Assembly (NCBI RefSeq): GCF_008386565.1
Contig: NZ_VUKA01000001.1
Location: forward strand, 310,001 to 374,000
Length of the DNA: 64,000 bases
Source: Teichococcus oryzae
Lineage (GTDB): Bacteria > Pseudomonadota > Alphaproteobacteria > Acetobacterales > Acetobacteraceae
Reading direction: 5' to 3'
The first letter of the stretch is position 1, and the number at the start of each line of letters is the position of its first letter. Below the pieces are notes generated by a model. That model had not been told where the DNA came from, did not search any database, and saw only the letters and a list, made by a program, of their open reading frames with translations. Shown here piece by piece: positions 52,558-62,318 of this stretch. The translations under genes and the position numbers were made by a program.

Positions 52558-53721
52558 ATGCGGCTTGCGGTTCTGAAAGAACGGCGTTCGGGCGAAACGC
52601 GGGTGGCGGCGACGCCCGAAACGGTAAAGAAGCTGGCGGCGCTCGGCCCTGCCATCGCGGTGGAAAGCGGGGCGGGCCTGGCCTCCGGCTACCCCGATGC
52701 CGCCTATCGCGAGGCGGGGGCAGAGATCGCCCCGGATGCCGCCACGGCCCTTTCCGGGGCCGCGATCGTGCTCAAGGTGCGCGCGCCCCTGGCCGCCGGC
52801 GAAGGGGAGGTGGACGAGCTGTCCCTGATCCCGCGCGGCGCGCTTCTGATTGGCACGCTGGAGGCGGTATCCGACCCTGCCCGCGCCGAAGCCTATGCCG
52901 CCGCCGGGATCGAGGCCTGCTCGATGGAGCTGCTGCCGCGCATCACCCGGGCGCAAAGCATGGACGTGTTGTCCTCCCAAGCCAACCTGGCCGGCTACCG
53001 GGCGGTGGTCGAGGGGGCGGGGGCCTTCGACAAGGGCTTTCCCATGCTGATGACGGCGGCGGGCACCATCCCGGCCGCCAATGTGTTCATCATGGGTGCT
53101 GGCGTCGCCGGCCTGCAGGCCATCGCCACGGCGCGCCGCCTCGGCGGGCGCGTTTCCGCCACCGATGTGCGGCCCGCGGCGAAGGAGGAGATCAAGTCCC
53201 TCGGCGCCTCCTTCGTCGGCTACGAGGATGAGGAAAGCAAGGCGGCGCAGACCGCCGGCGGCTACGCCAAGCAGCTTTCCGCCGATTTCTATGCCAAGCA
53301 GGCGGAGGTGGTGGCAGCGCATGTGGTGAAGCAGGATGTGGTGGTGACCACCGCCCTGGTGCAGGGCCGCAAGGCACCGACCCTGCTGACCGCGGCCATG
53401 GTGGCCTCGATGAAGCCGGGCAGCGTCATTGTGGACATCGCCGCCGATGCTGGCGGCAATTGCGCCCTGACTCAGCCGGGCGAGGCGATCACCACCGAGA
53501 ATGGCGTCAAGATCCTGGGCCACCGCAACTGGCCCGGCCGCATCGCCGGCGCGGCCAGCGCCCTTTACGCCCGCAACCTGCTGACCTTCCTGGCCACCTT
53601 CTGGGACAAGGATGCCAAGGCGGCCAGGCTGCCGCAGGATGACGAGATCGTCCGCGGCGTTACCCTGACGCGCGGCGGCGCGGTGGTCCACCCGATGCTC
53701 GCCGTCCAGCCGGCCGCCTGA
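52558..53721 (+). CDS. pntAA: NAD(P) transhydrogenase subunit alpha part 1 (PntAA)
   Basis: 387 residues: the opening [43 protein letters not shown] and the Rossmann NAD site [22 protein letters not shown]. This is the NAD(H)-binding soluble domain dI; splitting of the alpha chain in two is the Rhodospirillum/alphaproteobacterial arrangement. GGAGG lies 9 bases before the ATG. The complex couples hydride transfer from NADH to NADP+ with proton entry, giving NADPH. Confidence 0.97.
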   Translation: MRLAVLKERRSGETRVAATPETVKKLAALGPAIAVESGAGLASGYPDAAYREAGAEIAPDAATALSGAAIVLKVRAPLAAGEGEVDELSLIPRGALLIGTLEAVSDPARAEAYAAAGIEACSMELLPRITRAQSMDVLSSQANLAGYRAVVEGAGAFDKGFPMLMTAAGTIPAANVFIMGAGVAGLQAIATARRLGGRVSATDVRPAAKEEIKSLGASFVGYEDEESKAAQTAGGYAKQLSADFYAKQAEVVAAHVVKQDVVVTTALVQGRKAPTLLTAAMVASMKPGSVIVDIAADAGGNCALTQPGEAITTENGVKILGHRNWPGRIAGAASALYARNLLTFLATFWDKDAKAARLPQDDEIVRGVTLTRGGAVVHPMLAVQPAA

Positions 53722-53734
53722 GGAGCTTTCCGAG

Positions 53735-54139
53735 ATGAATCCCACCGAACTCGCCAATCAGGCGAGCGCCACGGCCGAGCGTGCCCTGGCCCTGGCCGCG
53801 CAGGCCCGGATGATGGCGGAAAGCGCCGCCCCCGCCGTGGCGCAGGCGGCCGGCCATGCCGAGCCCTTCCTGCTGCTGCTGACCATTTTCCTGCTGGCCT
53901 GCTTTGTCGGCTACCACGTCGTGTGGAACGTGACGCCGGCGCTGCATTCGCCGCTGATGGGCGTCACCAACGCCATCTCCTCGGTGATCGTGGTGGGTGC
54001 CATCCTGGCCACGGGCCTGGGCGACTCCATCGCCGCCAAGGTGTTCGGCTTCCTGGCCATGACGCTCGCCTCGGTGAACATCTTCGGCGGCTTCCTGGTG
54101 ACGCGGCGGATGCTCGCCATGTTCAAGAAGAAGGGCTGA
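53735..54139 (+). CDS. pntAB: NAD(P) transhydrogenase subunit alpha part 2 (PntAB)
   Basis: 134 residues with three to four membrane helices: [43 protein letters not shown] and [25 protein letters not shown]. It contributes to the membrane domain dII. A charged Ala-rich N-terminus of 45 residues precedes it. GAGGAG is upstream; it begins 13 bases after pntAA. Confidence 0.97.
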   Translation: MNPTELANQASATAERALALAAQARMMAESAAPAVAQAAGHAEPFLLLLTIFLLACFVGYHVVWNVTPALHSPLMGVTNAISSVIVVGAILATGLGDSIAAKVFGFLAMTLASVNIFGGFLVTRRMLAMFKKKG

Positions 54140-54143
54140 CGCG

Positions 54144-55553
54144 GTGGCCCAGACCTTCTCGACGCTCGCCTATATCGTCGCCTCCGTCCTGTTCATCCTG
54201 GCGCTGCGCGGCCTGTCCCATCCCGAGACCAGCCGGCGCGGCAATCTTTACGGCATGGTCGGCATGGGCATCGCCATCCTGGCGACGCTGTTCCATGCCG
54301 GCATGGGGGTGGGCGGCCTCGGGCTGATCATCGCCGGCCTCGCCATCGGCGGCGGCATCGGCGCTTATCTGGCCAACCGCATCCAGATGACGGCGCTGCC
54401 ACAACTGGTGGCTGCCTTCCATTCGCTGGTCGGCATGGCGGCGGTGCTGGTGGCGGCGGCCGCCTTCTACAACCCGGAATCCTTCGGCATCGGCCATCCG
54501 GGTAACATCCATGCCGGATCGCTGGTGGAGATGTCGCTCGGCCTCGCCATCGGCGCCATCACCTTCTCTGGATCGGTGATCGCCTTCGCCAAGCTGCAGG
54601 CGCTGATGTCGGGCGCGCCGATCACCTTCAAGGGGCAGCATTACCTCAATCTCGGCCTGGGCATCCTGCTGCTGGTGCTGGTGATCAGCTTCGTCGCGAC
54701 GGGCAGCGCGGTGCTGTTCTGGCTGATCGCCATCCTGGCCTTCGCGCTGGGCTTCCTGCTGATCATCCCGATCGGCGGCGCCGACATGCCGGTGGTGGTG
54801 TCGATGCTGAACAGTTATTCGGGCTGGGCGGCGGCGGGCATCGGCTTCACCCTCGGCAACCTGCTGCTGATCGTCACGGGCGCGCTGGTCGGCGCCTCGG
54901 GCGCGATCCTGTCCTACATCATGTGCAAGGGCATGAACCGCTCCATCGTCAACGTGCTGCTGGGCGGCTTCGGCTCGGATGCCGGCGTGGCCTCGGCGGC
55001 GGGGGGAGATGGCGGCCCGGCGCGGCCGGTGAAGTCCGGCTCGCCGGAGGACGCCGCCTACATCATGAAAAACGCGGGGAAGATCATCATCGTGCCCGGC
55101 TACGGCATGGCGGTGGCGCAGGCGCAGCAGGTGCTGCGCGAGATGGGCGACCTGCTGAAAAAGGAAGGCGCCGAGGTGTCCTACGCCATCCACCCCGTCG
55201 CCGGCCGCATGCCGGGCCACATGAACGTCCTGCTGGCCGAGGCCAATGTGCCCTATGACGAGGTGCATGAGCTGGAGGAGATCAATCCCGAATTCGCCGA
55301 GGCCGACGTGGCCTTCGTGATCGGCGCCAATGACGTCACCAACCCGGCGGCCAAGACCGACAAGTCGTCGGCCATCTACGGCATGCCGATCCTGGATGTG
55401 GAGCGCGCGAAGACGGTTTTCTTCATCAAGCGCGGCATGGCTTCCGGCTATGCCGGCGTGGAGAACGAGCTGTTCTTCCGCGACAACACCATGATGCTGT
55501 TCGGCGACGCCAAGAAGGTGACGCAGCAGATCGTGCAGGCGCTGCAGCACTGA
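54144..55553 (+). CDS. pntB: NAD(P) transhydrogenase subunit beta (PntB)
   Basis: 469 residues beginning at GTG. About nine membrane helices (with GNLYGMVGMGIAILATLFHAG and HSLVGMAAVLVA) precede the NADP(H)-binding dIII domain: IVPGYGMAVAQAQ, YAIHPVAGRMPGHMNVLLAEA, VIGANDVTNPAA and the late RGMASGYAGVENELFF. It starts 4 bases after pntAB, so all three genes are one operon. A perfect 10-bp hairpin follows the stop. Confidence 0.97.
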   Translation: MAQTFSTLAYIVASVLFILALRGLSHPETSRRGNLYGMVGMGIAILATLFHAGMGVGGLGLIIAGLAIGGGIGAYLANRIQMTALPQLVAAFHSLVGMAAVLVAAAAFYNPESFGIGHPGNIHAGSLVEMSLGLAIGAITFSGSVIAFAKLQALMSGAPITFKGQHYLNLGLGILLLVLVISFVATGSAVLFWLIAILAFALGFLLIIPIGGADMPVVVSMLNSYSGWAAAGIGFTLGNLLLIVTGALVGASGAILSYIMCKGMNRSIVNVLLGGFGSDAGVASAAGGDGGPARPVKSGSPEDAAYIMKNAGKIIIVPGYGMAVAQAQQVLREMGDLLKKEGAEVSYAIHPVAGRMPGHMNVLLAEANVPYDEVHELEEINPEFAEADVAFVIGANDVTNPAAKTDKSSAIYGMPILDVERAKTVFFIKRGMASGYAGVENELFFRDNTMMLFGDAKKVTQQIVQALQH

Positions 55554-55560
55554 CGGTGCG

Positions 55561-55582
55561 GCCGGGGCGCTAGCGCCCCGGC
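55561..55582. terminator. Strong hairpin after pntB
   Basis: GCCGGGGCGC (55561-55570) pairs perfectly with GCGCCCCGGC (55573-55582), and flanking bases extend the pairing. It sits between pntB and the convergent SDR gene and probably serves both. Confidence 0.65.
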
Positions 55583-55589
55583 CCGCACC

Positions 55590-56606
55590 TCAATGGCGGC
55601 GCGGCGGCCCCGCCAGGAAGGCCAGCACGCCCAGCGCCGCCACCCCCACCATCATGATGCCGATGGTCGGCGCCTTGTTCAGCGCCATCTGCGGGCTGAA
55701 GCCCAGGGCTTCCCGGTCGAACGGGCCATGCGCGCCGGACGGGCGGCTGGAAGGCTCGAAGAGGTTTTCGTCGCGCTCTGCCCGCACCTCCTCCTTGTGC
55801 GAGGTTTGCAAGGCGGGGCCGAACTTGCCGGCCGCCCAGTCCACCAGCCCGGGCGTCAGCGTGTTGGCGATGGCGAAGGCCACCGTCTGGCCGGTCACCT
55901 TCACCTCGCGCCGGCCGGTGGTCACGGCCAGGTGGATGGCATCGGCCACGATCTCCGGCTGGTAGACCGGCGGGGGCGGGCGCGGCACGCCATCCTCCAG
56001 CTTGGACAGGGCATGATTGAAGAAGGGCGTGTTGGTGGAAGGCGGATGCACGATGCCGATCTGCACCGCGCTGTTCTCGTGGATCAGCTCGCCCCGGATG
56101 GCCTCGGTGAAGCCGGCGACGGCATATTTGGCCGCGCAATAGGCGGATTGCAGCGGCACCGCCCGCATGGCGACGGCCGAGCCGACATTGACGATGTTGC
56201 CCTGGTTCCGCGGCAGCATCCGCTTCAGCGCAACCCGCGTCCCATGCACCTGGCCCAGATAGGTGACGGCGGTGACGCGGTTGTATTCCTCCTCCGTCAG
56301 ATCCATGAAGCGGGCATAGGCGCTGACGCCCGCGCCGTTCACCCAGGCCCGGATCGGCCCGAGCTTTTCCTCGATCTCGGCGGCGGCCTGTTCCAGCGCG
56401 GCGGGGCTGGCCACGTCGGCCACGGCGTAGCAGCCGCGCGCCCCGGCGGCGCGCACATCCTCCAGCGCGGCCTGCAGGCCCGCCTCGCCCCGGGCGACCA
56501 GACCGACATCCCACCCTTCCCGGGCGAAGCGCAGGGCGGCGGCGCGGCCGATGCCGGAGGAGCCTCCGGTGATGACGATAACGCGGCGGGTCGGACCATC
56601 GGCCAT
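55590..56606 (-). CDS. SDR family oxidoreductase with C-terminal membrane anchor
   Basis: 338 residues from ATG 56606 (GAGGA about 8 bases before). Classical SDR motifs: VITGGSSGIG, NGAGVSAYARF, Ser in VNVGSAVAMRA and YCAAK. After the catalytic domain a linker of about 80 residues leads to a hydrophobic helix, TIGIMMVGVAALGVLAFLAG, at the very end with a basic tail RRH, suggesting tail anchoring in the inner membrane. It resembles oxidoreductases acting on lipids or steroids; the substrate is unknown. It is convergent with pntB. Confidence 0.88.
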   Translation of the reverse strand: MADGPTRRVIVITGGSSGIGRAAALRFAREGWDVGLVARGEAGLQAALEDVRAAGARGCYAVADVASPAALEQAAAEIEEKLGPIRAWVNGAGVSAYARFMDLTEEEYNRVTAVTYLGQVHGTRVALKRMLPRNQGNIVNVGSAVAMRAVPLQSAYCAAKYAVAGFTEAIRGELIHENSAVQIGIVHPPSTNTPFFNHALSKLEDGVPRPPPPVYQPEIVADAIHLAVTTGRREVKVTGQTVAFAIANTLTPGLVDWAAGKFGPALQTSHKEEVRAERDENLFEPSSRPSGAHGPFDREALGFSPQMALNKAPTIGIMMVGVAALGVLAFLAGPPRRH

Positions 56607-56756
56607 GTGGATGTTCCTCAAGGGCGGTGCGGGGACGGCGTTGCGGGCTTGTGCTGAAAGGCCCCGGCGGCCAATAGGTTGCCCCCTCGCCGGCGGGCGG
56701 GAACAGGACGATCCGAACTTCCCCGTGACCGGCTGGCCAGCGCAGGAGAGCGAGCC

Positions 56757-57266
56757 TTGCTGAATCCGGCCTCACCCCTCGCACGCCTTCTGATGGCGCC
56801 CATGCGGCCTGGCCGGGTCCTCTGGATCGGCGTGCGGCCGGGCCGGCGGGAAGCCATGCTGCCGCTGGCGGAGGCAATGACGACACCGGAGCAGGGGCTG
56901 GCCGGCGACCGCTACAGCAGCCGCACCCAGCGGACGCGCCAGGTCACGCTGATCGGCGCCGAGAACCTGTCCGCCATCGCCAGCCATCTTGGCCGGGCGG
57001 AGGTGGAACCGGCGCTCCTGCGGCGCAACATCGTTGTCGCCGGCATCAACCTGCTGGCCCTGAAGGGCCACCGCATCCGCCTGGGCGGTGCGGTGCTCGA
57101 AGTCACCGGGGAATGCCATCCCTGCTCAAGGATGGAGGAGGTTCTGGGCGAGGGCGGCTACAATGCGGTGCGCGGGCATGGCGGCATCACCGCGCGCATC
57201 ATCGCCCCGGGCATGGTCCGGCTGGGGGATGCGGTCCAGCGCCTCGACGACGAGGAAGGGGGATAG
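56757..57266 (+). CDS. MOSC domain protein
   Basis: 169 residues beginning at TTG 56757, with AGGAG 8 bases upstream. The MOSC fold is recognised by LWIGVRPGRREAML, GLAGDRYSSRT, LLRRNIVVAGINLLALKG and the conserved Cys within GECHPCSRME. MOSC proteins carry molybdenum cofactor or mobilise sulfur from it; this small stand-alone kind resembles YiiM/YcbX-like proteins. It is divergent from the SDR gene. Confidence 0.88.
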   Translation: MLNPASPLARLLMAPMRPGRVLWIGVRPGRREAMLPLAEAMTTPEQGLAGDRYSSRTQRTRQVTLIGAENLSAIASHLGRAEVEPALLRRNIVVAGINLLALKGHRIRLGGAVLEVTGECHPCSRMEEVLGEGGYNAVRGHGGITARIIAPGMVRLGDAVQRLDDEEGG

Positions 57267-57268
57267 CC

Positions 57269-57287
57269 GCCCGGCCGATGGCCGGGC
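57269..57287. terminator. Hairpin between the MOSC and rnhA genes
   Basis: GCCCGGCC (57269-57276) pairs with GGCCGGGC (57280-57287), 3-base loop, directly after the MOSC stop and before the convergent rnhA stop. Confidence 0.5.
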
Positions 57288-57339
57288 TGGCATGGGCATC
57301 GCCGGCGCCGCTGCCCGCGTCGCGCGCCGGCGGCAGGTG

Positions 57340-57828
57340 TCAGCCGCCCGACTGGCGCGCGGCGGTGGCCAGCTGGTCGGCCCGCTCGTTCATCGGGTCG
57401 CCGGCATGGCCGCGCACCCACAGCCATTCCACCTTGTGCGGGCGGGCGGCGGCCAGCAGCCGCTGCCACAGCTCGTGATTGGCCACCGGGTCCTTGGCCG
57501 CGTTGCGCCAGTTGTTGCGCACCCAGCCATGGATCCAGCGGCTGATGCCATTGCGGACATATTCGCTGTCGGTGTGCAGCCGGACGGTGCAGGGGCGCTT
57601 CAACGCCTCCAGCGCCATGCAGGCGGCCGTCAGCTCCATGCGGTTGTTGGTGGTGGCGGCGTCATAGCCCGAAAGCTCCTTCTCCACCTCGCCGAAGCGC
57701 AGGATGGCGGCCCAGCCGCCGGGACCGGGATTGGGCTTGCAGCCGCCATCGGTCCAGATCTCGACCACGCGCCCCGCGGCCTCGGCCGGGCCAGTCTCGA
57801 GGTCAGTCTCAGGGGTATCAGAGGCCAT
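57340..57828 (-). CDS. rnhA: Ribonuclease HI
   Basis: 162 residues from ATG 57828; an ATG at 57840 is also possible. Active-site residues are in order D27 ([17 protein letters not shown]), Glu of NNRMELTA, Asp of LHTDSEYV and Asp of ERADQLA. It removes RNA from RNA-DNA hybrids. Its start overlaps the thrB stop by 11 bases; order ispH-thrB-rnhA is typical of alphaproteobacteria. Confidence 0.97.
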   Translation of the reverse strand: MASDTPETDLETGPAEAAGRVVEIWTDGGCKPNPGPGGWAAILRFGEVEKELSGYDAATTNNRMELTAACMALEALKRPCTVRLHTDSEYVRNGISRWIHGWVRNNWRNAAKDPVANHELWQRLLAAARPHKVEWLWVRGHAGDPMNERADQLATAARQSGG

Positions 57829-58792
57829 AGGCGGAAACATCCCGGGCGCTGGCGTGGAAGCGCAGGCGCTTCAGGTATTCCAGCGGGTCCTTGCGGGTGA
57901 CCAGGGCGCCCGCCGGGGTGTGCGTCCAGTCATACAGGCGGGTGAGCAGGAAGCGGATGGCGCTGCCCCGGCACAGCACCGGCAACGCTTCCAGCTCCTC
58001 CGGCGTCAGCGGCCGCAGCGCGTTGTAGGCATTGATCATGGCCCGCGCCTTGGTGACGTTGAAGGCGAGGTCCGGCTCGAAGCACCAGGCGTTGAGGCAG
58101 ATCGCCAGGTCATAGGCCAGGAAATCGGTGCAGGCGAAATAGAAGTCGATCAGCCCCGAAACAACGGGCGAGCCCTGCTCGTTTTCCAGGAAGAACACGT
58201 TGTCGGGGAACAGGTCGGCATGGATGTGCCCGCGCGGCAGGTCGCGCGGCCAGTCGTGCTGGATGCCGGCCAGGTGCCGGTCCAGCTCCGCGATCAGTCC
58301 GGGCTGGAGATCGTCGCCGCCTTCCCGGCAGCGCTCCAGCAGCGGCCCCCAGGCACGCGGCCCCAGGGCGTTAGGCCGCTCGGCGCGGAAGCCCTCGCCG
58401 GCCGAATGCAGCATGGCCAGGGCGGCGCCGAGCGGCGCGCAATGGGCCTGCCGCACCCGGCGCGGCCAGATGCCGGGCAGGAAGGTGCAGATCGCCGCCG
58501 GCCGCCCGGCCAGCTCGCGCAGCGCCACGCCGTCGCGGCCGGCGACGGGCAGCGGGCAGGACAGGCCATTGGCCCCCAGATGCCGCATCAGCCCGAGGAA
58601 CCAGGGCAGTTCGGCCGGATCGACCCGCTTCTCGTACAAGGTCAGGATGAAGTCGCCATTGCTGGTCTTCAGGGCGAAGTTGCTGTTCTCCACCCCTTCG
58701 GCGATGCCCCGGAAGGCCAGAAGCTCACCCAGATCGTATTCGGCCAGGAACAGGCGCAGCGCCTCGTCCGTGACATCAGTGTAGACCGCCAT
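57818..58792 (-). CDS. thrB: Homoserine kinase, ThrB type II (choline-kinase-like fold)
   Basis: 324 residues. Typical parts are [30 protein letters not shown], then the kinase catalytic motif [14 protein letters not shown] and the metal-binding [17 protein letters not shown]. It phosphorylates homoserine in threonine synthesis. It is 28 bases after ispH and overlaps rnhA, so all three are co-transcribed. Confidence 0.96.
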   Translation of the reverse strand: MAVYTDVTDEALRLFLAEYDLGELLAFRGIAEGVENSNFALKTSNGDFILTLYEKRVDPAELPWFLGLMRHLGANGLSCPLPVAGRDGVALRELAGRPAAICTFLPGIWPRRVRQAHCAPLGAALAMLHSAGEGFRAERPNALGPRAWGPLLERCREGGDDLQPGLIAELDRHLAGIQHDWPRDLPRGHIHADLFPDNVFFLENEQGSPVVSGLIDFYFACTDFLAYDLAICLNAWCFEPDLAFNVTKARAMINAYNALRPLTPEELEALPVLCRGSAIRFLLTRLYDWTHTPAGALVTRKDPLEYLKRLRFHASARDVSAYGL

Positions 58793-58820
58793 CCGCGTCC
58801 CGTGGTTGGAAGTTGCTGCC

Positions 58821-59810
58821 TCAGCGGTTCAGGAGCGGGGGCAGTTTGAAGGTGATGTTTTCCTCCGCCACCACCACTTCCTCAAGGGTCAGGGTGAAGC
58901 GTTCGCGGAGCCGGTCCAGCACCTCCTGCACCAGCACCTCCGGCGCGCTGGCGCCTGCCGTCACGCCGATGGTGGCCATGCCCTCCATCTGCGCCGGGTC
59001 CAGCTCCGCCCCGCGCTGCACCATGATGGCGCGCGGGCAGCCGGCACGCTCGGCGACCTCGCGCAGCCGCACGGAGTTGGAGGAATTGGGCGCGCCCACC
59101 ACCACCACCATCTCCGCCCGCTCGGCGATGGCGCGCACCGCGCCCTGGCGGTTGGTGGTGGCGTAGCAGATGCTGTCCTTGTGCGGCTCGATCAGGTCGG
59201 GGAAGCGGCGGCGCAGCGCTGCGACGATGCCGGCCGTGTCCTCCACCGACAGGGTGGTCTGGGTGGTGTAGGATAGCGGGCCGGGGGGAACGGTGATGCG
59301 CTCGGCATCCTCCACCGTTTCCACCAGGGTGAAGGAGCCGGGGGGGAGCTGTCCCAGCGTGCCCACCACCTCCGGGTGGCCGGCATGGCCGATCAGCAGG
59401 ATGTGGCGCCCGGCGGCCGATTGATGCTCCGTTTCCCGGTGCACCTTGCTGACCAGCGGGCAGGTGGCATCCAGATAGATCATCTGCCGCCGCCGGGCCT
59501 CGGCGGGGACGGATTTCGGCACGCCATGGGCGGAGAACACCACCGGCGCGTCCTCCGGCACCTCGTCCAGCTCCTCGACGAACACCGCGCCCTGGGCCTT
59601 CAGGTTCTCCACCACGAATTTGTTGTGGACGATCTCGTGCCGCACATAGACCGGCGCGCCGAATTTGCGGATCGCCTCCTCGACGATCTTGATGGCGCGA
59701 TCCACCCCCGCGCAGAACCCCCGCGGCCCTGCCATCAGGACGTGCAGGGCGGGCCTGGCGGCGGACTTGACGATGGGGGCGCCCTGGTTGAGAGGGGCAG
59801 TGTGGTTCAT
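58821..59810 (-). CDS. ispH: 4-hydroxy-3-methylbut-2-enyl diphosphate reductase IspH
   Basis: 329 residues. The three cluster-binding cysteines are C33 in [24 protein letters not shown] and [11 protein letters not shown]; the Glu and other catalytic groups lie in TTQTTLS and [11 protein letters not shown]. It makes isopentenyl and dimethylallyl diphosphate, the last MEP pathway step, with a 4Fe-4S cluster. First gene of ispH-thrB-rnhA; divergent from a small lipoprotein. Confidence 0.97.
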   Translation of the reverse strand: MNHTAPLNQGAPIVKSAARPALHVLMAGPRGFCAGVDRAIKIVEEAIRKFGAPVYVRHEIVHNKFVVENLKAQGAVFVEELDEVPEDAPVVFSAHGVPKSVPAEARRRQMIYLDATCPLVSKVHRETEHQSAAGRHILLIGHAGHPEVVGTLGQLPPGSFTLVETVEDAERITVPPGPLSYTTQTTLSVEDTAGIVAALRRRFPDLIEPHKDSICYATTNRQGAVRAIAERAEMVVVVGAPNSSNSVRLREVAERAGCPRAIMVQRGAELDPAQMEGMATIGVTAGASAPEVLVQEVLDRLRERFTLTLEEVVVAEENITFKLPPLLNR

Positions 59811-59912
59811 GTGGTCGTCCAAGTCGCAAGGGTTGCAGGCGCGGCGGCCGGGTGTCCCGCCAGGGCTTCCGGCCCGAACACAAGACGGCGCACTAAGGGG
59901 AAGACAGGCAGC

Positions 59913-60485
59913 ATGGTCAAGGCGCGGAACCTCCGGGAAGCGAAATTGGCGGGCGGCGCGGCATTGTCGGCGCTGCTTCTGCTGGCGGCCTGCGGCGGCA
60001 GCAGCGCGCCGCCGGACCTGTTGCGCAATGCCCAGGCGCCCTGCCCGAATATCGGCATCCTGTCCGACGCGGCGGAACTGACCCGCTTCCGCCCGGGCGG
60101 CGGGCAGGACCTCACGGCCATGGAACTGAACGCCTCCCTCACCGGCTTCGACGCCAGCTGCGACTATGCGCCGGACCGCGCCGGCCTCGACGTCACGCTG
60201 ACGCCGCGCTTCACCGCCGAGCGCGGCCCCGCCGCCACCGGCCGTGCCGCCATCATCCCCTATATGGTGGCGGTGCTGGACGGGCCGCAACACATCCTGT
60301 CGCGCGAAGCCTACAACATGCAGATCAGCTTCCCGGGCAATGTGTCCCGCGCCCAGAGCCAGGGCGAGGAACTCAGCATCCGCATTCCCGGCACGCCGCA
60401 AAGCGCCGCGCAGAAGAACATCCTGATCGGCTTCGTGCTCAGCCCGGAGGAACTGGCGCTGAACCGCCGCCGCGGGCCGCGCTGA
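59913..60485 (+). CDS. Small outer-membrane-type lipoprotein of unknown function
   Basis: 190 residues. A basic start and hydrophobic stretch ending ALLLLAAC (lipobox LAAC) indicate lipidation, with a mature protein of about 164 residues. Notable segments are [34 protein letters not shown] and [14 protein letters not shown]; two further Cys might form a disulfide. I do not recognise a named family beyond a conserved alphaproteobacterial hypothetical. It is divergent from ispH and precedes the glycine riboswitch. Confidence 0.82.
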   Translation: MVKARNLREAKLAGGAALSALLLLAACGGSSAPPDLLRNAQAPCPNIGILSDAAELTRFRPGGGQDLTAMELNASLTGFDASCDYAPDRAGLDVTLTPRFTAERGPAATGRAAIIPYMVAVLDGPQHILSREAYNMQISFPGNVSRAQSQGEELSIRIPGTPQSAAQKNILIGFVLSPEELALNRRRGPR

Positions 60486-60559
60486 CCACTCCGGGAGCCG
60501 GGCCGGTGTTAACTCTTGCGCGGCGGCCGGCACTCGGGCAGGAAGGCGGCACCCGTTGA

Positions 60560-60772
60560 TCCCGCGCGGGAGAGAATGGCGCCGCCCCTTCGCCGGGTGC
60601 GGCACGCCGTCGCCGAAGGCGCAACCGGCCCCCGGAAACGCTCAGGCAGAAGAACCGCGTGGGGAAGGGGCCTCTGGAAAGCCCGGCGCCCGGCAACGGG
60701 TATCGGCACCGACGGAGTAAGGCGCGCCGGCATACGCGCTGAATCTCTCAGGTTCCGGGACAGAGGGGGGCC
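60560..60772 (+). ncRNA. Tandem glycine riboswitch upstream of gcvT
   Basis: Two aptamers can be read. The first has GGGAGAG (about 60568), CGCCGAAGGCGCAA (60611-60624) and CGCTCAGGCAGAAGAACCG (60639-60657). A linker with CTCTGGAAAGC opens the second, which has CACCGACGGAGTAA (60707-60720), TGAATCTCTCAGG (60740-60752) and ends with GGGACAGAGGGG. The order and conserved elements match tandem gcvT riboswitches, which switch on the glycine cleavage genes when glycine is high. The second aptamer has CCGACGGAG in place of CCGAAGGGG-like sequence, so it is somewhat divergent. Confidence 0.92.
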
Positions 60773-60816
60773 ACAACCCTTGTCCCGCCGCGCGCCAGCG
60801 CGGCGCTGGAGGTTCT

Positions 60817-61929
60817 GTGGCCGAAATCCTGTCCGACTCACCCCTTCTGGAAACCCCGCTGGCGCCGCTGCATCGCGAGCTGGGCGGCAAGATGGTGCCC
60901 TTCGCCGGCTACAGCATGCCCGTGCAGTATCCCGCCGGCATCCTGGCCGAGCACCTGGCCACCCGGCAGGGGGCAACGCTGTTCGACGTTTCCCACATGG
61001 GCCAGGTCGAGCTGCGGGGCGAGGGCGCGGCCGAGGCACTGGAGCGCCTGACCCCGGCCGACGTGAAGATCCTGAAGCCGGGCCGGCAGAAATACGGCCT
61101 GCTGACCACCGAGGCGGGCGGCGTGCTGGATGACTTCATGGTCGCCAACCTGGGCGACCGGCTGTTCCTGGTGCTGAATGCCAGCCGCAAAGACGTGGAT
61201 TGCGCCGCGATCGAGGCGGCGCTGCCGGCCGGCGTCACGCTGCACCGCATGCCCGACCGCGCCCTGCTCGCCTTCCAGGGGCCGGCCGCCGTGCCGTCCC
61301 TGGCGACGCTGGCGCCGGCCGTGGCCGCGCTGCCCTTCATGGGCGTCGCCGCCGCCGAGATCGCCGGCATCCCGGTGCTGGTCAGCCGCAGCGGCTATAC
61401 CGGAGAGGACGGGGTGGAGATCAGCGTCGCGGCCGACCGCGCGGAGGATCTGGCCCGCACCCTCCTGGCGTTGCCCGGTGCCAGCATCGCCGGCCTGGGC
61501 GCCCGCGACTCGCTGCGGCTGGAAGCCGGGCTCTGCCTCTACGGCAACGACATCGACGAAACCACCAGCCCGGTCGAGGCCGGCCTGACCTGGACGGTCG
61601 GCAAGCGGCGCCGCACTGAATGGAACTTCCCCGGCGCCGAGCGCATCCGGGAGGAGCTGGACAACGGCCCGAAGCGGCTGCGCGTCGGCATCCTGCCCGA
61701 AGGCCGCCAGCCCGCCCGTGCCCACACCGCTATCGCCGTTGGCGGCGAAACGGTGGGGGAGGTGACCAGCGGCACCTTCGGCCCCTCGCTGAACGGGCCC
61801 TGCGCCATGGGCTATGTGGCGCGCGAACATGCCGCCGATGGCACGGCCCTGGAACTGATGGTGCGCGGCAAGGCGATCCCCGCCCGCGTCGCCGCCACCC
61901 CCTTCATCCCTCACCGCTACGCCCGATAA
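60817..61929 (+). CDS. gcvT: Glycine cleavage system aminomethyltransferase (T protein)
   Basis: 370 residues; start GTG 60817 with GGAGG five bases before. Key parts are GGKMVPFAGYSMPVQYPAG, TLFDVSHMGQVELRG, a folate site with SGYTGEDGVEIS and RDSLRLEAGLCLYGNDID, and the C-terminal VTSGTFGPSLNGPCAMGYV. It moves the methylene group to tetrahydrofolate and releases ammonia. It is first of gcvT-gcvH-gcvP under the glycine riboswitch. Confidence 0.97.
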   Translation: MAEILSDSPLLETPLAPLHRELGGKMVPFAGYSMPVQYPAGILAEHLATRQGATLFDVSHMGQVELRGEGAAEALERLTPADVKILKPGRQKYGLLTTEAGGVLDDFMVANLGDRLFLVLNASRKDVDCAAIEAALPAGVTLHRMPDRALLAFQGPAAVPSLATLAPAVAALPFMGVAAAEIAGIPVLVSRSGYTGEDGVEISVAADRAEDLARTLLALPGASIAGLGARDSLRLEAGLCLYGNDIDETTSPVEAGLTWTVGKRRRTEWNFPGAERIREELDNGPKRLRVGILPEGRQPARAHTAIAVGGETVGEVTSGTFGPSLNGPCAMGYVAREHAADGTALELMVRGKAIPARVAATPFIPHRYAR

Positions 61930-61940
61930 GGACCTGAACA

Positions 61941-62318
61941 ATGGCCGATCTGAAGTTCTCCAAGGATCATGAATGGGTGCGGCTGGAGGGCAATGTTGCC
62001 ACGGTCGGCATCACCGACCACGCCCAGACCGCGCTGGGCGACGTGGTGTTCGTCGACCTGCCCGAGGCCGGCCGCGAGGTGGCGGCGGGCGAGGCGATCG
62101 CCGTGGTCGAAAGCGTCAAGGCCGCGTCCGACGTCTACGCCCCGGTGGCTGGCACCATTGTCGAGAGCAACGGCGCGCTGGCCGACGACCCGTCCCTGGT
62201 GAACGGCGCCGCCCAGTCAGATGGCTGGTTCTTCAGGATCGAGCTGTCGAACCCGGACGAGCTGGACGGGCTGATGGATGCCGCGGCCTACCAGGCCTTC
62301 GTGGACAGCCAGTCGTGA
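61941..62318 (+). CDS. gcvH: Glycine cleavage system H protein
   Basis: 125 residues. The lipoyl attachment site is K60 in [39 protein letters not shown] and [17 protein letters not shown] are canonical. It shuttles aminomethyl groups between P, T and L proteins. It starts 11 bases after gcvT and its stop overlaps the gcvP start by four bases. Confidence 0.98.
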   Translation: MADLKFSKDHEWVRLEGNVATVGITDHAQTALGDVVFVDLPEAGREVAAGEAIAVVESVKAASDVYAPVAGTIVESNGALADDPSLVNGAAQSDGWFFRIELSNPDELDGLMDAAAYQAFVDSQS

